A stretch of DNA of 64,000 bases from Eupeodes corollae (GCF_945859685.1 NC_079147.1:209687578-209751577), one strand, 5' to 3'; counted from the first letter of the stretch, positions 1 through 10,890 are shown. Numbers and translations are program-made. The notes: generated by a model from the sequence alone, not told the origin.

Positions 1-285
1 CCAATGAAAGTACCACGTAAAGGTTATGCATTGGCAGTACTTGAAAAATGCATATATGTCGTCGGTGGCTATAACGACAAATATGAATGGCAAAATGTTG
101 TTGAACGGTTTAATTTAAATAGACATATTTGGGAGGATGTAACTCCAATGAATAACATACTTGTGTCACCAAAAGCAACTGCTTGTAACAATCAGGTGTA
201 CGTAGTGGGTGATGAATCCCTAACTATGGAATGCTTTGATTCTATGAGAAGTGTATGGACGTCGACAAGTTTCCGTAGAAACTAA
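1..285 (+). CDS. Kelch gene B, 3' end only (upstream copy)
   Basis: The window opens in frame inside a Kelch-repeat gene; the stop codon is at 283-285. The 94 visible residues hold one complete Kelch blade with the GG doublet and downstream tryptophan (YVVGGYN, then IWEDVTPM), and the start of another ending in WTSTSFRRN. The segment matches 24246-24530, the 3' end of the complete gene at 23214-24530, with no difference I could find. It is therefore the tail of a duplicate whose BTB and BACK parts lie left of the window. Like the complete copy, it stops short of the last Kelch blades present in Kelch A. A possible polyadenylation signal AATAAA lies at 612-617. Confidence 0.9.
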   Translation, partial: PMKVPRKGYALAVLEKCIYVVGGYNDKYEWQNVVERFNLNRHIWEDVTPMNNILVSPKATACNNQVYVVGDESLTMECFDSMRSVWTSTSFRRN

Positions 286-829
286 AGATATAAACTATGT
301 GCTTTCCTAATTCTGTAATGGTTTTCAAAGTTCTGTTGGTCCAAAGTCTATTTCATTATTTTGTAATGTATGACTTTTTAATGTATTTTGTTTAACATTT
401 TATCTAATTTTAAATTAAAATACAGGTTCGCGAGTTTTGGGTCTTTTTGTGTAGAACATTTCAAACAAAAATATTGAAAAATGTAATTTTTAGGGATACA
501 GAATTCTGAGAAAAGTAACTTTGAGGTTAAGTATAATAATTTTTACAGGGTTTTATTTTTACAGCATTGTTTTATAGAGAATTTTTAATTTCCAGTACAT
601 ATTTTGAAATTAATAAATTTAATATAAACTTCATATAGAATCCTAAAGTACAGTATTTTTTAACGTTTCTGATTTTAGAATTTATTTCTCTTTTCTTATT
701 TGTTGTGATGTGTTGAAGTTGAAAGAACAAACTGAATAACGTTATTTTTAAATTTGTTTGTCCATTTTAGTAGTCTCTAAACATGTTTCGGAGGTAGTAA
801 ATTAATTGTTCCAACTCCAGAATTATTTG
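286..829. other. 3' flank of Kelch B, no gene seen
   Basis: AT-rich DNA downstream of the Kelch B stop. It contains a possible polyadenylation signal AATAAA at 612-617 and no open frame of note. The same stretch recurs at 24531-25074. Confidence 0.5.
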
Positions 830-2260
830 ACAGAATCATCGGGCAGCTGCCAAAAATGTGGGCCAGCTGCCAAAATCAAAAATTACATTCCCATTAAGGC
901 AACTTTAATGGAAAGTTAGTCAAGAAAATTCTACCTAACTTTTAAGTCAAGTTCACTTTTTTTTCAAAATGACAGTTGATTCTGTTTTTTCATTTAACTA
1001 AAAGCTGAACTTTATTACTCTATGATTCATTTATTTTCTTCAAAACATCATTTAATGCTTTCTGTAAAAGGTTTCCTTAAAAATTTGAAAAGAAATAACT
1101 AATTTTTCTTTACAATATAAAATTCAAATCGTGATGGACTTGTAGCTTTGCCTGAGGAGTGTTTTGTAGACAATAATTTTGTTGGTACTTTTTATACTAT
1201 GAATTTTAAGTAGAGGTTTGCGAAGTAAAGTTCTGAATTTAAAATGCATGACACTTGAAAATTTTACTAGGTGCCTTTGTGAAATGAAGTTGACTGCATA
1301 TGAAGTCCCTTATAACCTGCCCATTGTCTTTCAATTAAGGCAACTTTATTGAAAAATTCACTGAAAAGTTAATCAAGAAAAATTCGCCTAACTATCAAGT
1401 CAAGTCCTCAACGGACTGTAATGCCACGTTAAGCAAGTTAGTAAGCTTTTGTACTATGAACTTAAAGTAGAGGTTTGTAAATAAAAAAGTTCTGAATTTT
1501 TATTTTATGAAACTTGATAAACTAACTAGTTGCCTTGGTTAAAGTGCACGTTCCAAGAATGAAGTTGACAGCAAATGAAGTCCCTTATGTTGGCGTTACC
1601 GGTCCATTCTGTAATAGAAAACAGTGGGCAGTTTCTAGTACCTGATTGGGAATTTGACTGGAAATTTAGTCTAGAAGAATCTCCCGAACTATGTCAAAGT
1701 GACAGTTGATCATGTTTTTTCACTTAACTGGACGCTGAACTTTATTACTCTATGATTTATTTATTTTCTTCACAATTCCATTTTATTTTTTGTGTTATAG
1801 GTTTCTTTGTAACATTGGCCTTAAAATACAAAATACGAATTGTTATGGGTTTGTAGCTTGCCTGAGGAGTGTTTTGTAGACATAATATGTTTGTAAGTTT
1901 TCGTATTATGAACTAATAGTAGAGGTGTGTGAAAAAAGCTTTTAAGTTTGAAATGCTTGACACTTAAAAAAATAAATAGTTCGCTTGGTTAAAATTAATG
2001 TTAAAAAATGCAGTTGACTGCAAATGAAGTCCTTAACATTGCGTGAGCTTGTGTATTTTGTAAAATTTTAGTATTAGGCAGGTTCAAAAGACATAAGGGA
2101 CTTAAATCTAAGGCAAGTTTCTAGTATCTGATTGGTCAGCAGTCAAAAACTTGAGTTCCATTTAAGACAACTTTAATGAAAAGATGGCTGGAAGCTAAGT
2201 CATGAAAATTCTGCCTTACTATCAAGTCAAGCCCACTTTATGTCAAAAGGTTAACTATCA
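830..2260. repeat. Degenerate tandem repeats of roughly 0.35-0.45 kb
   Basis: The same ordered motifs recur: 'taaggcaacttta' (near 897, 1336, 2164), 'gacagttgat' followed by 'ctgaactttattactctatga' (near 971 and 1706), 'gcctgaggagtgttttgtagac' (near 1150 and 1859), 'gtagaggt' (near 1211, 1468, 1920) and 'gaagttgac' with 'atgaagtcc' (near 1287, 1562, 2011). I read this as three to four diverged copies of one unit, some with internal deletions. Related single units lie at about 9560-9970 and 34440-34850. The unit is non-coding and its origin (old non-autonomous transposon or satellite) is unknown. It recurs in block 2 at 25075-26505. Confidence 0.7.
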
Positions 2261-3238
2261 TATTGATATATATACGTATATGATGAATAACAGGACTAGC
2301 TGCACCTCGCGGGGTTACTCGTGTAATTTATTTTATAACACATTTTGGTTAGCACAAAAAAGGTTTTACTGACCGAACTTTAAAAGATAAAAGTATGCTG
2401 TCGCGGACTTTTTTTAAGAACTATTAAAGATGAACAATTCTCTCATAAATTATTTTAGCACGCAAGGTTTCCCCGATTTTGAAACTTTCCTACTTAGTAA
2501 TCCGCTTGTATGAGTCTTAGAGCGATGTTAGCCCATAGTTTTCTTCAATAAATTATCTATCACTAAATGAAAAGAAAACCCGATCAGTTATTCTTGAGAT
2601 AAGCAAAAATTGAAAGATTTGTACTTTTCTTAAATCTTTATTCGAATTTATGTTGTTTGTTTTCCAAGACTAAAGAAAAATGTTGGTGAAAATACTCATA
2701 GGGAAAATTCAAAGGGTAAGTAAATTTTTCTAATTTAAATTAAAGCCTCAATTTTAATGTCTAAGGCTGAGTTTGCACTTCAAACTGTTGCATAAAAATG
2801 CATTATTGAATTTTAATTAAATATTAATTGCAGAGGATTCCACTAATGAGGGTTCTTTGCAAAAGCTACCTGAATTTATTCTCGAAATTTTCAGGTAGGC
2901 TATCGAAATACATTTTCGACAGGTATTTAAAAATATAAATTGAAAAGGGAAAAAGAAGATTGAAAAGCCTGAGAAAGTTGAGTTTTGATAGTAATTAAGG
3001 TGAAACACTCTAAAGACCGAGTTGAGCAGAATTTGGTTATTCGAAAAAGTTTTTAAATCGCGATCTAAATAAAACAAGACATAATTAATATTGCGAATAT
3101 TTGTATTCTTTCGATTGGACGATTTTTAACCAGGCTAATCCAAAAAGTATTGAACCGCAATAATTGTATGTTATATTGAATAAGTACTAAAAAGATTAAT
3201 CCATTTATTTCTCTCTTTTTGAAGGTAGATTATCCAAA
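2261..3238 (+). promoter_or_regulatory. 5' flank of Kelch A with candidate 5' UTR intron
   Basis: A good splice donor (G|GTAAGT) lies at 2716 and a pyrimidine-rich acceptor (ctctctttttgaag) ends at 3224, 14 bp before the Kelch A start. This suggests a 5' UTR exon ending at 2715 and an intron of about 509 bp. Kelch B has the same layout on a smaller scale. I see no clear TATA box. A GC-richer patch at about 2302-2325 stands out in AT-rich DNA and may be a transposon end. The intron is inferred from splice motifs only. Confidence 0.4.
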
Positions 3239-4900
3239 ATGGAAAATCAACAGAAGTCGATTTCAGTTTTGAAATCTAACAAATTTGCATCGGAATTAAG
3301 TGAAAAACTTTTCTCGTTCAGTGAGAACAAAACATTTTCCGACATTTCCATAATAGCTTCTGACGATGTTATATTTCATGCCCACAAATGTGTCTTATCG
3401 GCTTTTAGTGATTATTTTATGACAATGTTTGCAAGTGGTCTGAAAGAGGCACTAGCCAATGAAGTTAAAATCCATGAGTTCAACGGAAATATATTGAAAC
3501 CGATATTGAAGTTTTTGTACACTGGGCAAATTAAGCTTAACAATGAAACAATTGAAGAAATTTTGAGAGCGGCCAACTTTTTCCAAATCCAACCATTAAC
3601 CAATGAATGCTATGAATTTATGGCTGAGAAATTGGATGTGAAAAATTGTTTGGGCATAACAATTTTTGCCGATCAAAATGGTTTGATTGAACTCTTTAAA
3701 AAAGCCTCAAATTTTGCAAGTGCGAATTTTGAAAAAATTTGCAGCTGTAGTGATTTTCTCAAACTTGATGAGGATCAATTAGGAGCAATAGTTTCGAGCG
3801 AAGACCTGTGTGTGACTTCGGAGGAGAAAGTCTTTTTCAATATCATTAAATGGATCAATTACGATAAGGAAAATCGAGAAAAAAAGGCCTTCAACTTGAT
3901 TTCCAAAGTACGTTATTGGCTGTTGAGCTTGGACTTCATCAAGCAACATAGATCAAAACTCCCCCATCAGGTGGAGTACCTTGAAACGGTCTGCACTTGG
4001 CTTGAATGGCATTCCTCCCCCGATGGCCGTCGAGCAATGAAGCCAATGGAATTTTCGAAACCCAGTAAGCCTCATGGACTATTGTTAGTTGGTGGCGGAG
4101 GAATACAGACTTATGATGCAGAATTGAATATTTGGTCTTTTGAATTCATTCCGAAACTGCCATTTCGATTTGATAAGATTGTTGCCCTCCAGAATAAGCT
4201 TATTTTGTCTTGGCTCGAGAAACCTCTAACATGCTTCGACCTTCGAACGCAAGCAGTCACAACCTTGCCCCGAATGCATATTCAGCGTCGTGGTTATGGA
4301 TTGGCTGTGTTGAATAATGAATTGTACGTCGTCGGTGGCCAGAAGTATTTATCACCTTGGAAACGAGTTGTCGAGAAATATAACTTCTCTACTGAAAAAT
4401 GGTACGACGTCGCTCCTATGAATACAATATTTTCCTCGCCCAAAGTTGCTGTAGCCAATGATAAGTTGTATGTTGTTGGCGATAGATCAACCACCATGGA
4501 ATCGCTTAATCCTAGCACAAATGAATGGACATCGAATCCAATTGCAGATTTACCTAAATCAGCATTTGGATTTACAGAGGTGGCTGGAGATCTATACAAA
4601 ATCGGAGGAGCCCAATACGGCGACACGAGGTACGGAAAAGATGTTTATTTTAAAAGCGTTCAGAGCTTTGATACTTTAAGTTGTGTTTGGACTCAGAGGG
4701 CACAAATGAAAATAGCATTAGCTGATCCACATTGCATATCATGGAACAATCGTTTGATAACTTGTGGTGGTCGCGATGAAACAGGCACTTATCTTAATTT
4801 GGTCCAAGAATACAATCCGAACTCAAACGAGTGGAGAACTTTGGCTCAAATGATCGAATATAATTATTCAAACGAATATGCTCTTATTGAATTAAATTAA
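3239..4900 (+). CDS. BTB-BACK-Kelch protein (Kelch A, copy 1)
   Basis: Intact single-exon gene of 553 residues. A BTB domain lies at about residues 24-131 (FSDISIIA, HAHKCVLSAFSDYF, LKFLYTGQI). A BACK domain lies at about 136-240 (CLGITIFADQ, NFEKI, IIKWINYD). Kelch blades follow from about 278 to the end, recognisable by VVGG/IGG/CGG doublets and downstream Trp residues. Proteins of this build (KLHL family) usually act as cullin-3 ubiquitin-ligase substrate adaptors: BTB and BACK contact the cullin and the propeller binds the substrate. That role is family knowledge, not shown here. The start is the first Met in frame, after a candidate 5' UTR acceptor. AATAAA at 5095-5100 may end the mRNA. 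It differs from the 29569-31230 copy at four residues. The substrate is unknown. Confidence 0.93.
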   Translation: MENQQKSISVLKSNKFASELSEKLFSFSENKTFSDISIIASDDVIFHAHKCVLSAFSDYFMTMFASGLKEALANEVKIHEFNGNILKPILKFLYTGQIKLNNETIEEILRAANFFQIQPLTNECYEFMAEKLDVKNCLGITIFADQNGLIELFKKASNFASANFEKICSCSDFLKLDEDQLGAIVSSEDLCVTSEEKVFFNIIKWINYDKENREKKAFNLISKVRYWLLSLDFIKQHRSKLPHQVEYLETVCTWLEWHSSPDGRRAMKPMEFSKPSKPHGLLLVGGGGIQTYDAELNIWSFEFIPKLPFRFDKIVALQNKLILSWLEKPLTCFDLRTQAVTTLPRMHIQRRGYGLAVLNNELYVVGGQKYLSPWKRVVEKYNFSTEKWYDVAPMNTIFSSPKVAVANDKLYVVGDRSTTMESLNPSTNEWTSNPIADLPKSAFGFTEVAGDLYKIGGAQYGDTRYGKDVYFKSVQSFDTLSCVWTQRAQMKIALADPHCISWNNRLITCGGRDETGTYLNLVQEYNPNSNEWRTLAQMIEYNYSNEYALIELN

Positions 4901-5395
4901 ACAAATATAATCTTAAAAGTACAATATTCAAGGTCTGCAAAAATTCAAATTTGTAATCGATTCAAATGAAATTGTTTTAAAATATGGAACTGTTAAGGGT
5001 ATATTTAACCATATACTCACAAGACGCACTGAAATAATGTTTTCCAAACTTGAACTATTTCTACCTAAACGAAGCCGGATGGGTCAGCTATTTTAATAAA
5101 ATTTCTTTTTAATTTTATCTGTATATTTTATTAATAAAAAAGAACCCTTCTGTAATCTAACATTCCATTTGGATTTAATAACAATATCTATAGTTTTTTT
5201 TCCTTTGTTTGTAAACAACACTCGATTAAAATAATTAAATATAGAGAACAATACAAATTGAAAGTTATGTATTTGTTTCAATAAAAGCTTGATAAAAAGT
5301 CTAATAGGTTTAATAAGATTATTATCAATTTAAATGAGGCAACTAATTATAAATAAACAAAACATTTCTTGTGTTGCATTATTTTTAAAAAAAGG
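4901..5395. other. Kelch A 3' flank to P1 promoter
   Basis: AT-rich DNA holding the likely polyadenylation signal AATAAA at 5095-5100. No gene is seen; a minus-strand open frame at 5093-5281 is low-complexity and not convincing. The stretch is preserved in copy 3 at 31231-31724. Confidence 0.5.
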
Positions 5396-5403
5396 TATAA
5401 AAT
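5396..5403 (+). promoter_or_regulatory. TATA box of P1
   Basis: TATAAAAT lies 75 bp upstream of the P1 start codon, placing transcription start near 5425-5430. The same spacing is kept in copy 3 at 31725-31732. Confidence 0.65.
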
Positions 5404-5470
5404 GTCTTTTGTGTAATATTGTGTTATCATTGAAGTTCAAATTCGAGATACCTATTAACAATCCTGAGAA

Positions 5471-5990
5471 ATGAATATGAATAAGTTAATTATTTTAACA
5501 GTTTTTGTTTTTGGATTTGTCCTGATGATGGTAAGTATAAAAATAATCTACAAGGTGATGCAAAAGTATTAATAGCCTATTTTTGAAGATGCTTAAATTG
5601 GAGAAATTATGGCATACAATGTCGATTCTAATTTGATGTTTGTAAGTAATCATATGTAAACTCGATAATGATAACATTTTTGTGCCACCTTGTAAAGTTC
5701 GACCACTAAATGCATTTTGGAAACGAAAACCAACGTTTTCTTTACAGAGCATGGTTAAGGCCGATGAAGGACACGGTGGATCTATTGTTAAAAATCATCA
5801 TCCTGGATTTTCGTCATTATTTTCTCAAACTGCAAATTTAAGGCCATTCAATAAGGGAAATAGAAATGAAACGGAAGGAAATACGAGTAATAAACATGAG
5901 TTAGGCTCAAAAATGCCATTTAGAAGAAACAAAAATGGACAAAAACCGAATGAAAGTACTAAAGAAGAGAATAAAGAAGAAAATAATTAA
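5471..5990 (+). CDS. Secreted peptide P1, two exons (5471-5530, 5748-5990)
   Basis: Exon 1 (5471-5530) encodes MNMNKLIILTVFVFGFVLMM and ends at a phase-0 donor GTAAGT. The intron (5531-5747) ends in a good acceptor (cgttttctttacag). Exon 2 (5748-5990) continues in frame with SMVKADEGHGG. The precursor is 100 residues: a strongly hydrophobic signal peptide with a plausible cleavage after VKA, then a cysteine-free, basic and acidic, Asn/Lys/Glu-rich mature chain ending KEENKEENN. No known domain is recognised. TATA at 5396-5403 and AATAAA at 6106-6111 frame the transcript. The exon layout matches P2, P3 and P4. Copy 3 differs by one residue (Ser to Asn near the C-terminus). A secreted gland product is an inference. 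Confidence 0.8.
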
Positions 5991-6270
5991 AAATTTAAAC
6001 TTTAATTGACACACATTTTAGTTAAATTAAAAAAAAATGTTGTCTTGATTTTATACTTATTAATTATTTAAAAAAAGGTTGTTTCTTATTGACCGCAAAA
6101 ATCGTAATAAAAAGGCAAAATTTGTTGTTGTTTTTAAATTTTAATACTTTTTATTCAATAGGTATGCATTTCGGTTCTCAGCTACGGAACCATCATCAGC
6201 GGACGACAATTAAACATGTTTAGTGGGGATATTTTTAGTTTTTTAGTTTAGTTCGAAATAACATGTTTCT
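5991..6270. other. P1 3' flank
   Basis: Contains AATAAA at 6106-6111. Near 6160-6210 a short stretch (ggtatgcatttcggttctcagctacggaacc) resembles the edge of a repeat and leads into the RTE fragment. No gene is seen. Confidence 0.4.
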
Positions 6271-6938
6271 ACATGAACTTTTTTTATGACAGCATATTGT
6301 TAGTCTTGCCCCCATTGATCACTAAATCCATCTTCTTCGCTTCCGTCGCAATGCATAAAAACGCTCCACTGGCATCACGCTTTGATCTTCCAATTATGTC
6401 AATATCAGCTGCGTATCCGAGCAGTTGGATGGACCTTTGGAATATTGTGCCTCTTGTGTTGACGGTTGAGTTTTGCACAATTCTTTCCAGAATGATATTA
6501 AAGAAGTCAGTGCATCACCTTGTCGTAAACTTTTTTGACATCAAATGCATCGGTGAGATCTTTTCCGACCCTTATAGAGCAGCGTGCATTCTCCATCGTC
6601 ATTCTGCACAAACGGATAAGTTTGACAGGGATGCCAAAACTAGACATTGCTCTGTAGAGTTCTTCTCTATGGATGCTGTCTTACGCGGCTTTAAAATCGA
6701 TAAAGAGATGGTGGGTATCCATTTGAAACTCCTGTGTTTTTTCCAAGATCTGCCGTAGTGTGAATATTTGGTCGATAGTGGACTTTCCTGGTCTAAAGCC
6801 ACACTGATAAGGACCTATCTGGATGGATCGGGCATGATTTCTTCCGACCATATTCTGCAGATGAGTTGGTGCATGCTCTATACCAAGTCATCGCCTGCTG
6901 CTTGAATAGTTCGGCAATGTTGACACTGGTTTTCAATG
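6271..6938 (-). mobile_element. RTE-type LINE fragment (reverse transcriptase)
   Basis: On the minus strand, broken frames match the reverse transcriptase of the plus-strand LINE at 51690-54765: ELFK, FTLRQILEK, IDFKAA, RMTMENARCSI, GDALSCDFFNI, then the YADD-box region degraded to YAADI. The copy is truncated at both ends and carries frameshifts and stops. The copy-3 counterpart is 32590-33272, where one frame (32598-32984) stays open for 128 residues. It lies just upstream of the SINE. Confidence 0.85.
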
Positions 6939-7226
6939 CAATAAAAAAAAATTAAATTGGGTGGCGCATCAGTCCTGTTGAGAACTAGGGCCTAGTGGCT
7001 GACAACTCTCAACCATTCCTGTGTGCGAGTACTGTTGCCAGGGATGGAAGGGACCTACAGTTTTAAGCCGAATTCTAACGGCTAATTTGAGAAAGCACTT
7101 TTCATGACAAGAATTACTCTTGGAGAATTTGTCAATACCTCGCAAGAGGCTGTACCCGTCAAAAAAATTTAGGTAGCATAAGCAGGGATCGAACCCAAGA
7201 CCTCTCGCATGACAGTCCAACGCACT
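6939..7226 (-). mobile_element. tRNA-derived SINE, interrupted by a LINE
   Basis: This is the same SINE as 33283-33587, minus strand. The RNA polymerase III B box (GGTTCGATCCC read on the minus strand) lies at about 7186-7196. The tRNA-like head is cut at 7226 by insertion of the LINE 7227-9264; a few remaining head bases lie at about 9280-9285. The SINE 3' end is A-rich (T-to-A tail seen as aataaaaaaaa on plus at about 6940). The outermost 5' bases are missing compared with copy 3. Confidence 0.8.
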
Positions 7227-9264
7227 TTTTTTTTTTTTTTTTTTTCTTTTTTTTTTCAAATTCATTTTTATTTAATTCAATCTTAAACCTATCTTAAAGC
7301 TAGACAAAAATTCATAAAACTAGCCTAATTATCCATAACTTACAACTAACTTAATGGTCCCATACGGACACTCTAAGTTAAACTATAACACTTAAAACTA
7401 ATGCCTTTCGGCCCTAAGATCTATTTTACTTCATTTAAATTTGATTTCATTTATTTTTGTATTTATTAGAAAATTTGAACAAAAAACTAATATCAAGGTC
7501 CTTTTTTATTTATTTTTACTTACAAACTACTTAAAGTTAGGTCCTTAAATAAAACTTAAAACTAACTTAAACTACCTATTCTACCTATAAACTACTTAAA
7601 ACTAGAACAACCACAGCAGCAAATCTAACATTTTTCGTTTTTATATTTTATTGTCTTTTTTGTACGTTTTTTAATTTTTTTGTATTTTTTTGTTTTTGTT
7701 TTTTTTTTATATTCCATGTTTTTTTTTTTTTTTTTTTTAATTTCTTTTTTTTTTTTTTTTGTATTTTTTTTTTTGTGCCACCATGCCTATTCTACTTAAA
7801 ACTAAACCCTAAAACTATAAAACAAGTATGTAAGCCGGCCAAGGCTTAAAACCCCATCCCGACTACCCACTATCAAGTGCCGATTGAAGCCACCAAAACT
7901 GGTTCTCCTGCTTCACCCTATCAGTTCGGTCCCGCTCGGACACAGCCCTACTGAACCGAAGGAGCTCTGCTCCGCCTTGTGCCATGACGTCCCGATTGTA
8001 CAGGAGTCGCCTATCCACGGTTCTTCGTCTGACGTGGTAGATTAACGGAACTGCCAATCTATCTTGTATCAGACCGCATCTATCTAAAAAGAGGAATGCC
8101 TCTGGGGGAATGAAGCCGCTCAAGCGTGCACTCTCAAAATACTCGTCGTTCGGATAGAACGCCCCGAAAATTAAATTGTTGGTCGAAGACATAGCTCTTG
8201 CAATGTGACCTCGAACGAGTTTTATCACGAAATTGTCAATTCTGTTGATTCGAGCCCCGTTGTATAGGACCTCGTTGGAATAGTAATGCACATAAGAAGA
8301 TTCGGCTGTTCGATATAAGCCGGTACAGCGTCGTAAACACTGCCGCTCGAACACCCGAAACTTCTCCATCTGGGAAGGGGCAACGTTGAACCACACAGGA
8401 CAACCATACACGATCATTGGCCGTATGAGGGCCATGTAGCAAATTACCTTCACTCTGGGGTCAAGCCGACTGCTAAAAAACAGCCGTTTCGTCAGAGCGA
8501 AGGCTCCTCTGGCCCTGGTCAGAGCAGCATTTATATGTCTGTCGAAATATAAATACTGATCTAACCAGATACCGAGGTACTTCACTACACTTTTGCTCGC
8601 CAATGGCTGCCCGTGAAGATCAACGATGACCATCTTGCGCCAATTCTTACACGTATCCCTCGTGGCCCCATCCAACGGAGTCCGGAACAGAATTGTCTCT
8701 GACTTCTGGACATTTATTTTCAGTTTCCAGTCGTCGCAATATCGCTGAATCTTGTCGAAATCACGCTGCAAGAGAATTCTAATAACCTCAACCTTTCGGG
8801 CCGTTCTGTACGCAATTAGATCGTCGGCGTACGCAATTGCCTTTGTAAGACTACCTATCAGATCGCTGGTGTAAATGCTGAAGAGAATCGGCGAGTTCAC
8901 CGCTCCCTGTTGAAGACCATTTTTAATTGAGAATGTTGTGGTAGAAGTTACATTGCCACTCTTGACAACAAACTTTCTACCGTTAAGCATATCATAAAGT
9001 ATATACAACAATGGCTTGTTTATTCCAAGCCTGCTCAGTTTTAGGTAAAGACCCTCTAACCATACGGTGTCAAAGGCCTTTTCCAAATCAACCAGAACAG
9101 CACCTGTGCATTGTTGTTTTGATTTATTCCATTGGATATCAGAAACGAGTTTAGACGCAGCATGAATTGTGTCATGACCCGCCTTGAACCCGAACTGTTT
9201 ATCCGGAATTATTTTGTTGTCCGCAGCCCACTTAGTCAGAGCCCTATTAATGATCTTTTCGAAA
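7227..9264 (-). mobile_element. 5'-truncated Jockey/I-group LINE
   Basis: The insertion is bounded by a perfect 15-bp target duplication (acagtccaacgcact) at 7212-7226 and 9265-9279. The plus strand starts with a run of T (7227-7256), the poly(A) tail of a minus-strand element. About 600 bp of T-rich 3' UTR follow, then the reverse transcriptase C-terminal half. The element starts in the middle of the RT, a typical 5' truncation. The empty site is preserved in copy 3 at 33552-33567, so insertion came after the duplication or is haplotype-specific. Confidence 0.93.
7863..9264 (-). pseudogene. LINE reverse transcriptase, C-terminal part
   Basis: An uninterrupted frame of about 467 residues inside the LINE (the extra residues up to 9296 are read from flanking SINE DNA). 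It shows RT motifs: QFGFKAGHDTIHA, VLVDLEKAFDTVW, GLQQGAVNSPILFSIY and the catalytic box AIAYADDLIAY, followed by the thumb and a C-terminal region ending LQSALDSG. The motifs fit the Jockey/I group of non-LTR retrotransposons. Fingers and any endonuclease are absent through 5' truncation, so the copy is immobile. The lack of stop codons suggests a young insertion. Confidence 0.9.
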
Positions 9265-9284
9265 ACAGTCCAACGCACTAACCA

Positions 9285-10020
9285 TACAGGCAGCATAAGA
9301 CTTCTTAAGAAGTTACTAGAGAAAAATAGCTGAGATGGTAAAAAAGGAATTTAAAGGTGTCCAAGAATTTCTGGGTTATGTAGGTGTCTGACAGAACAGC
9401 TGATTCATAACATGGTTGAATTTCAAGAAACTTGAAAATTATTTCAGCCTTTTGTATTTGTTGGTAAACATAAAGATACAAAATGTATGTAAGTTGAATT
9501 GTATTTGAGCATGTTCTGTACATAATAGACCATGAAGATAACAGCTATGTCAATTCAGATTCAGAGGACTTGAAAGTAAAACAAGTTTCTAGTATCTGAT
9601 TGACCAGTTGCCAAAAAATTGCCTTTCAATTAGGGCAACTTTATTGGAAAGTAATCCAAGAGAAAAATTACAGTTGATCATAGTTATTGAAACCTGCTTC
9701 CAATTAAGACAACTTTATTATTATGGCATTAAACTGAAAGCTAAACTTTATTACACTTATTGGTTTATTTATTTTCTGAGCAAATTCAATTTTTATTGTT
9801 ATTGGTTTATTGTTAAACTGAAAAAGAAATAAGTAATATTTCTTTATGATACAAAGTACAAATCGTTAAAGACATATAATGTAGCTTGTCTGAGGAATGT
9901 TTTAAAGGCAAAAATGTTTTTGGTAGTTTTTGTACGATGAACTCAAGGTAGAGGTTATTGAAGCAGCGAGCTTCATTTTAAATTAAGGGTTTTAATAATG
10001 GTTTATCCATTTGCGGTTTT
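9285..10020. other. Repeat-derived spacer
   Basis: No gene. 9560-9970 carries one degraded unit of the repeat family seen at 830-2260 (words such as 'gcaactttattggaaag', 'gtctgaggaatgttttaaaggc', 'caaggtagaggtt'). The copy-3 counterpart has about 580 bp more between 33858 and 34439. Confidence 0.55.
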
Positions 10021-10890
10021 AAAAGTAAAGGCATGGAATTCGACATCTGTCGAACTAAGTTGTTTAGCTAATTTTCGCTTAACTATAGCGCAACGCATAC
10101 AAATTCTTAAAGCCTACTTCAAAAATGGCGATTCTGCCACAGCCGCACATATCATGCTTTAAGAAGAGATTATGGTTCACATAGTTGTTCAACTACGCAA
10201 GCAATTGGCAAAATTGTGAACAAACTTTAAGAGACTGGATTGGTTACAAGTATTGGAAGGACTGTGCATCACCGTTTCTCTCGTATACCACTGAAAATAT
10301 CGCTGATGTAGGTGAAAGTGTTGCCGAAGACCCAAATGTTTCGATTAGTCGGGTTCTCAGGAATTAGGACTGCCTCACGGCACATTATGGCGTAATTTGC
10401 ATTTGGATCTACACCTACATCCATAAAGCTCAGCTCAGTATTTAGAGTTCTGAGAAGCCTGAAGTTATTGAAGAGAAGCCATTACATCCACAAAAAGTCA
10501 CTGTTTGGTGCGCTCTACGGTCCAGAGCCGAGATGTGATTGGGCCTTACTTCTTCGAAAACTACGAAGGAAGGACTGTCACCGTCAATTCGGAGAGTTGT
10601 GGTCTTACGACTTGGAGAATATGTGGTTTCAACAAGACGGTGTCATATGCCAGACAACTCGAGCGAATATGGCATTATTGCAAGATACATTTCCTGGCCG
10701 CGTAATTTCTCGTCGTGCCGATGTCAACTGGCTTCTAAGATTATGCGATTTGAAAACACTGGCCGTGTTAATGCAGATAAACTCTTTGGCACTTAAAAAC
10801 CAACATTCGTCAACATTCGTCAAGTTATATGTGTCAAAAGTGTTTGAAAACCAAAAGAACCGTGTTTTATTTACGTTTACTTTTTAAACC
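10021..10890 (+). mobile_element. Tc1/mariner-superfamily transposase remnant
   Basis: Fragments of an insect IS630/Tc1-mariner type transposase lie in several plus frames. An N-terminal helix-turn-helix part is near 10075-10350 (LTIAQRIQILKAYFKNGDSATAA, VAEDPNVSIS). A catalytic-domain part is at 10500-10750 (KSLFGAL, IGPYFFENYEGRTVTVNSE, MWFQQDGVICQTTRANMALLQ, FPGRVISRRADVNW). Frame changes and stops interrupt it. The copy-3 counterpart at about 34870-35790 has the same lesions, so decay preceded duplication. I see no terminal inverted repeats. Confidence 0.85.

Larger units (their letters stand above)
1..3847 (+). repeat. Tandem duplication block, copy 1 (matches 24246-28092)
   Basis: This stretch aligns with 24246-28092 at a constant offset of 24245 with only scattered single-base differences (for example near 429, 1122, 1269 and 2091). 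It contains the end of Kelch B, the repeat-rich spacer and the first 609 bp of Kelch A. Homology ends abruptly at 3847/28092, inside Kelch A. The constant offset and very low divergence indicate a recent tandem duplication with a period of about 24.2 kb, or two haplotypes placed in series. Confidence 0.93.

Noticed and set aside
2817..3077. Minus-strand 86-residue frame upstream of Kelch A
   Set aside because: It is low-complexity and lies in a candidate leader intron. Its repetition at 27062-27322 follows from the duplication, and block 3 has a truncated version.
3412..3603. Minus-strand open frames inside the Kelch genes (also 4294-4626, 29742-29933, 30624-30956)
   Set aside because: They are antisense shadows of well-supported BTB and Kelch coding sequence, without independent signals.
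7180..7226. tRNA gene on the minus strand (also 33525-33579)
   Set aside because: The Pol III boxes are present, but the sequence is the head of a SINE with a body, tail and target duplication, and no full acceptor stem.
7620..7780. Long T runs as a separate satellite
   Set aside because: They belong to the T-rich 3' UTR of the inserted minus-strand LINE.
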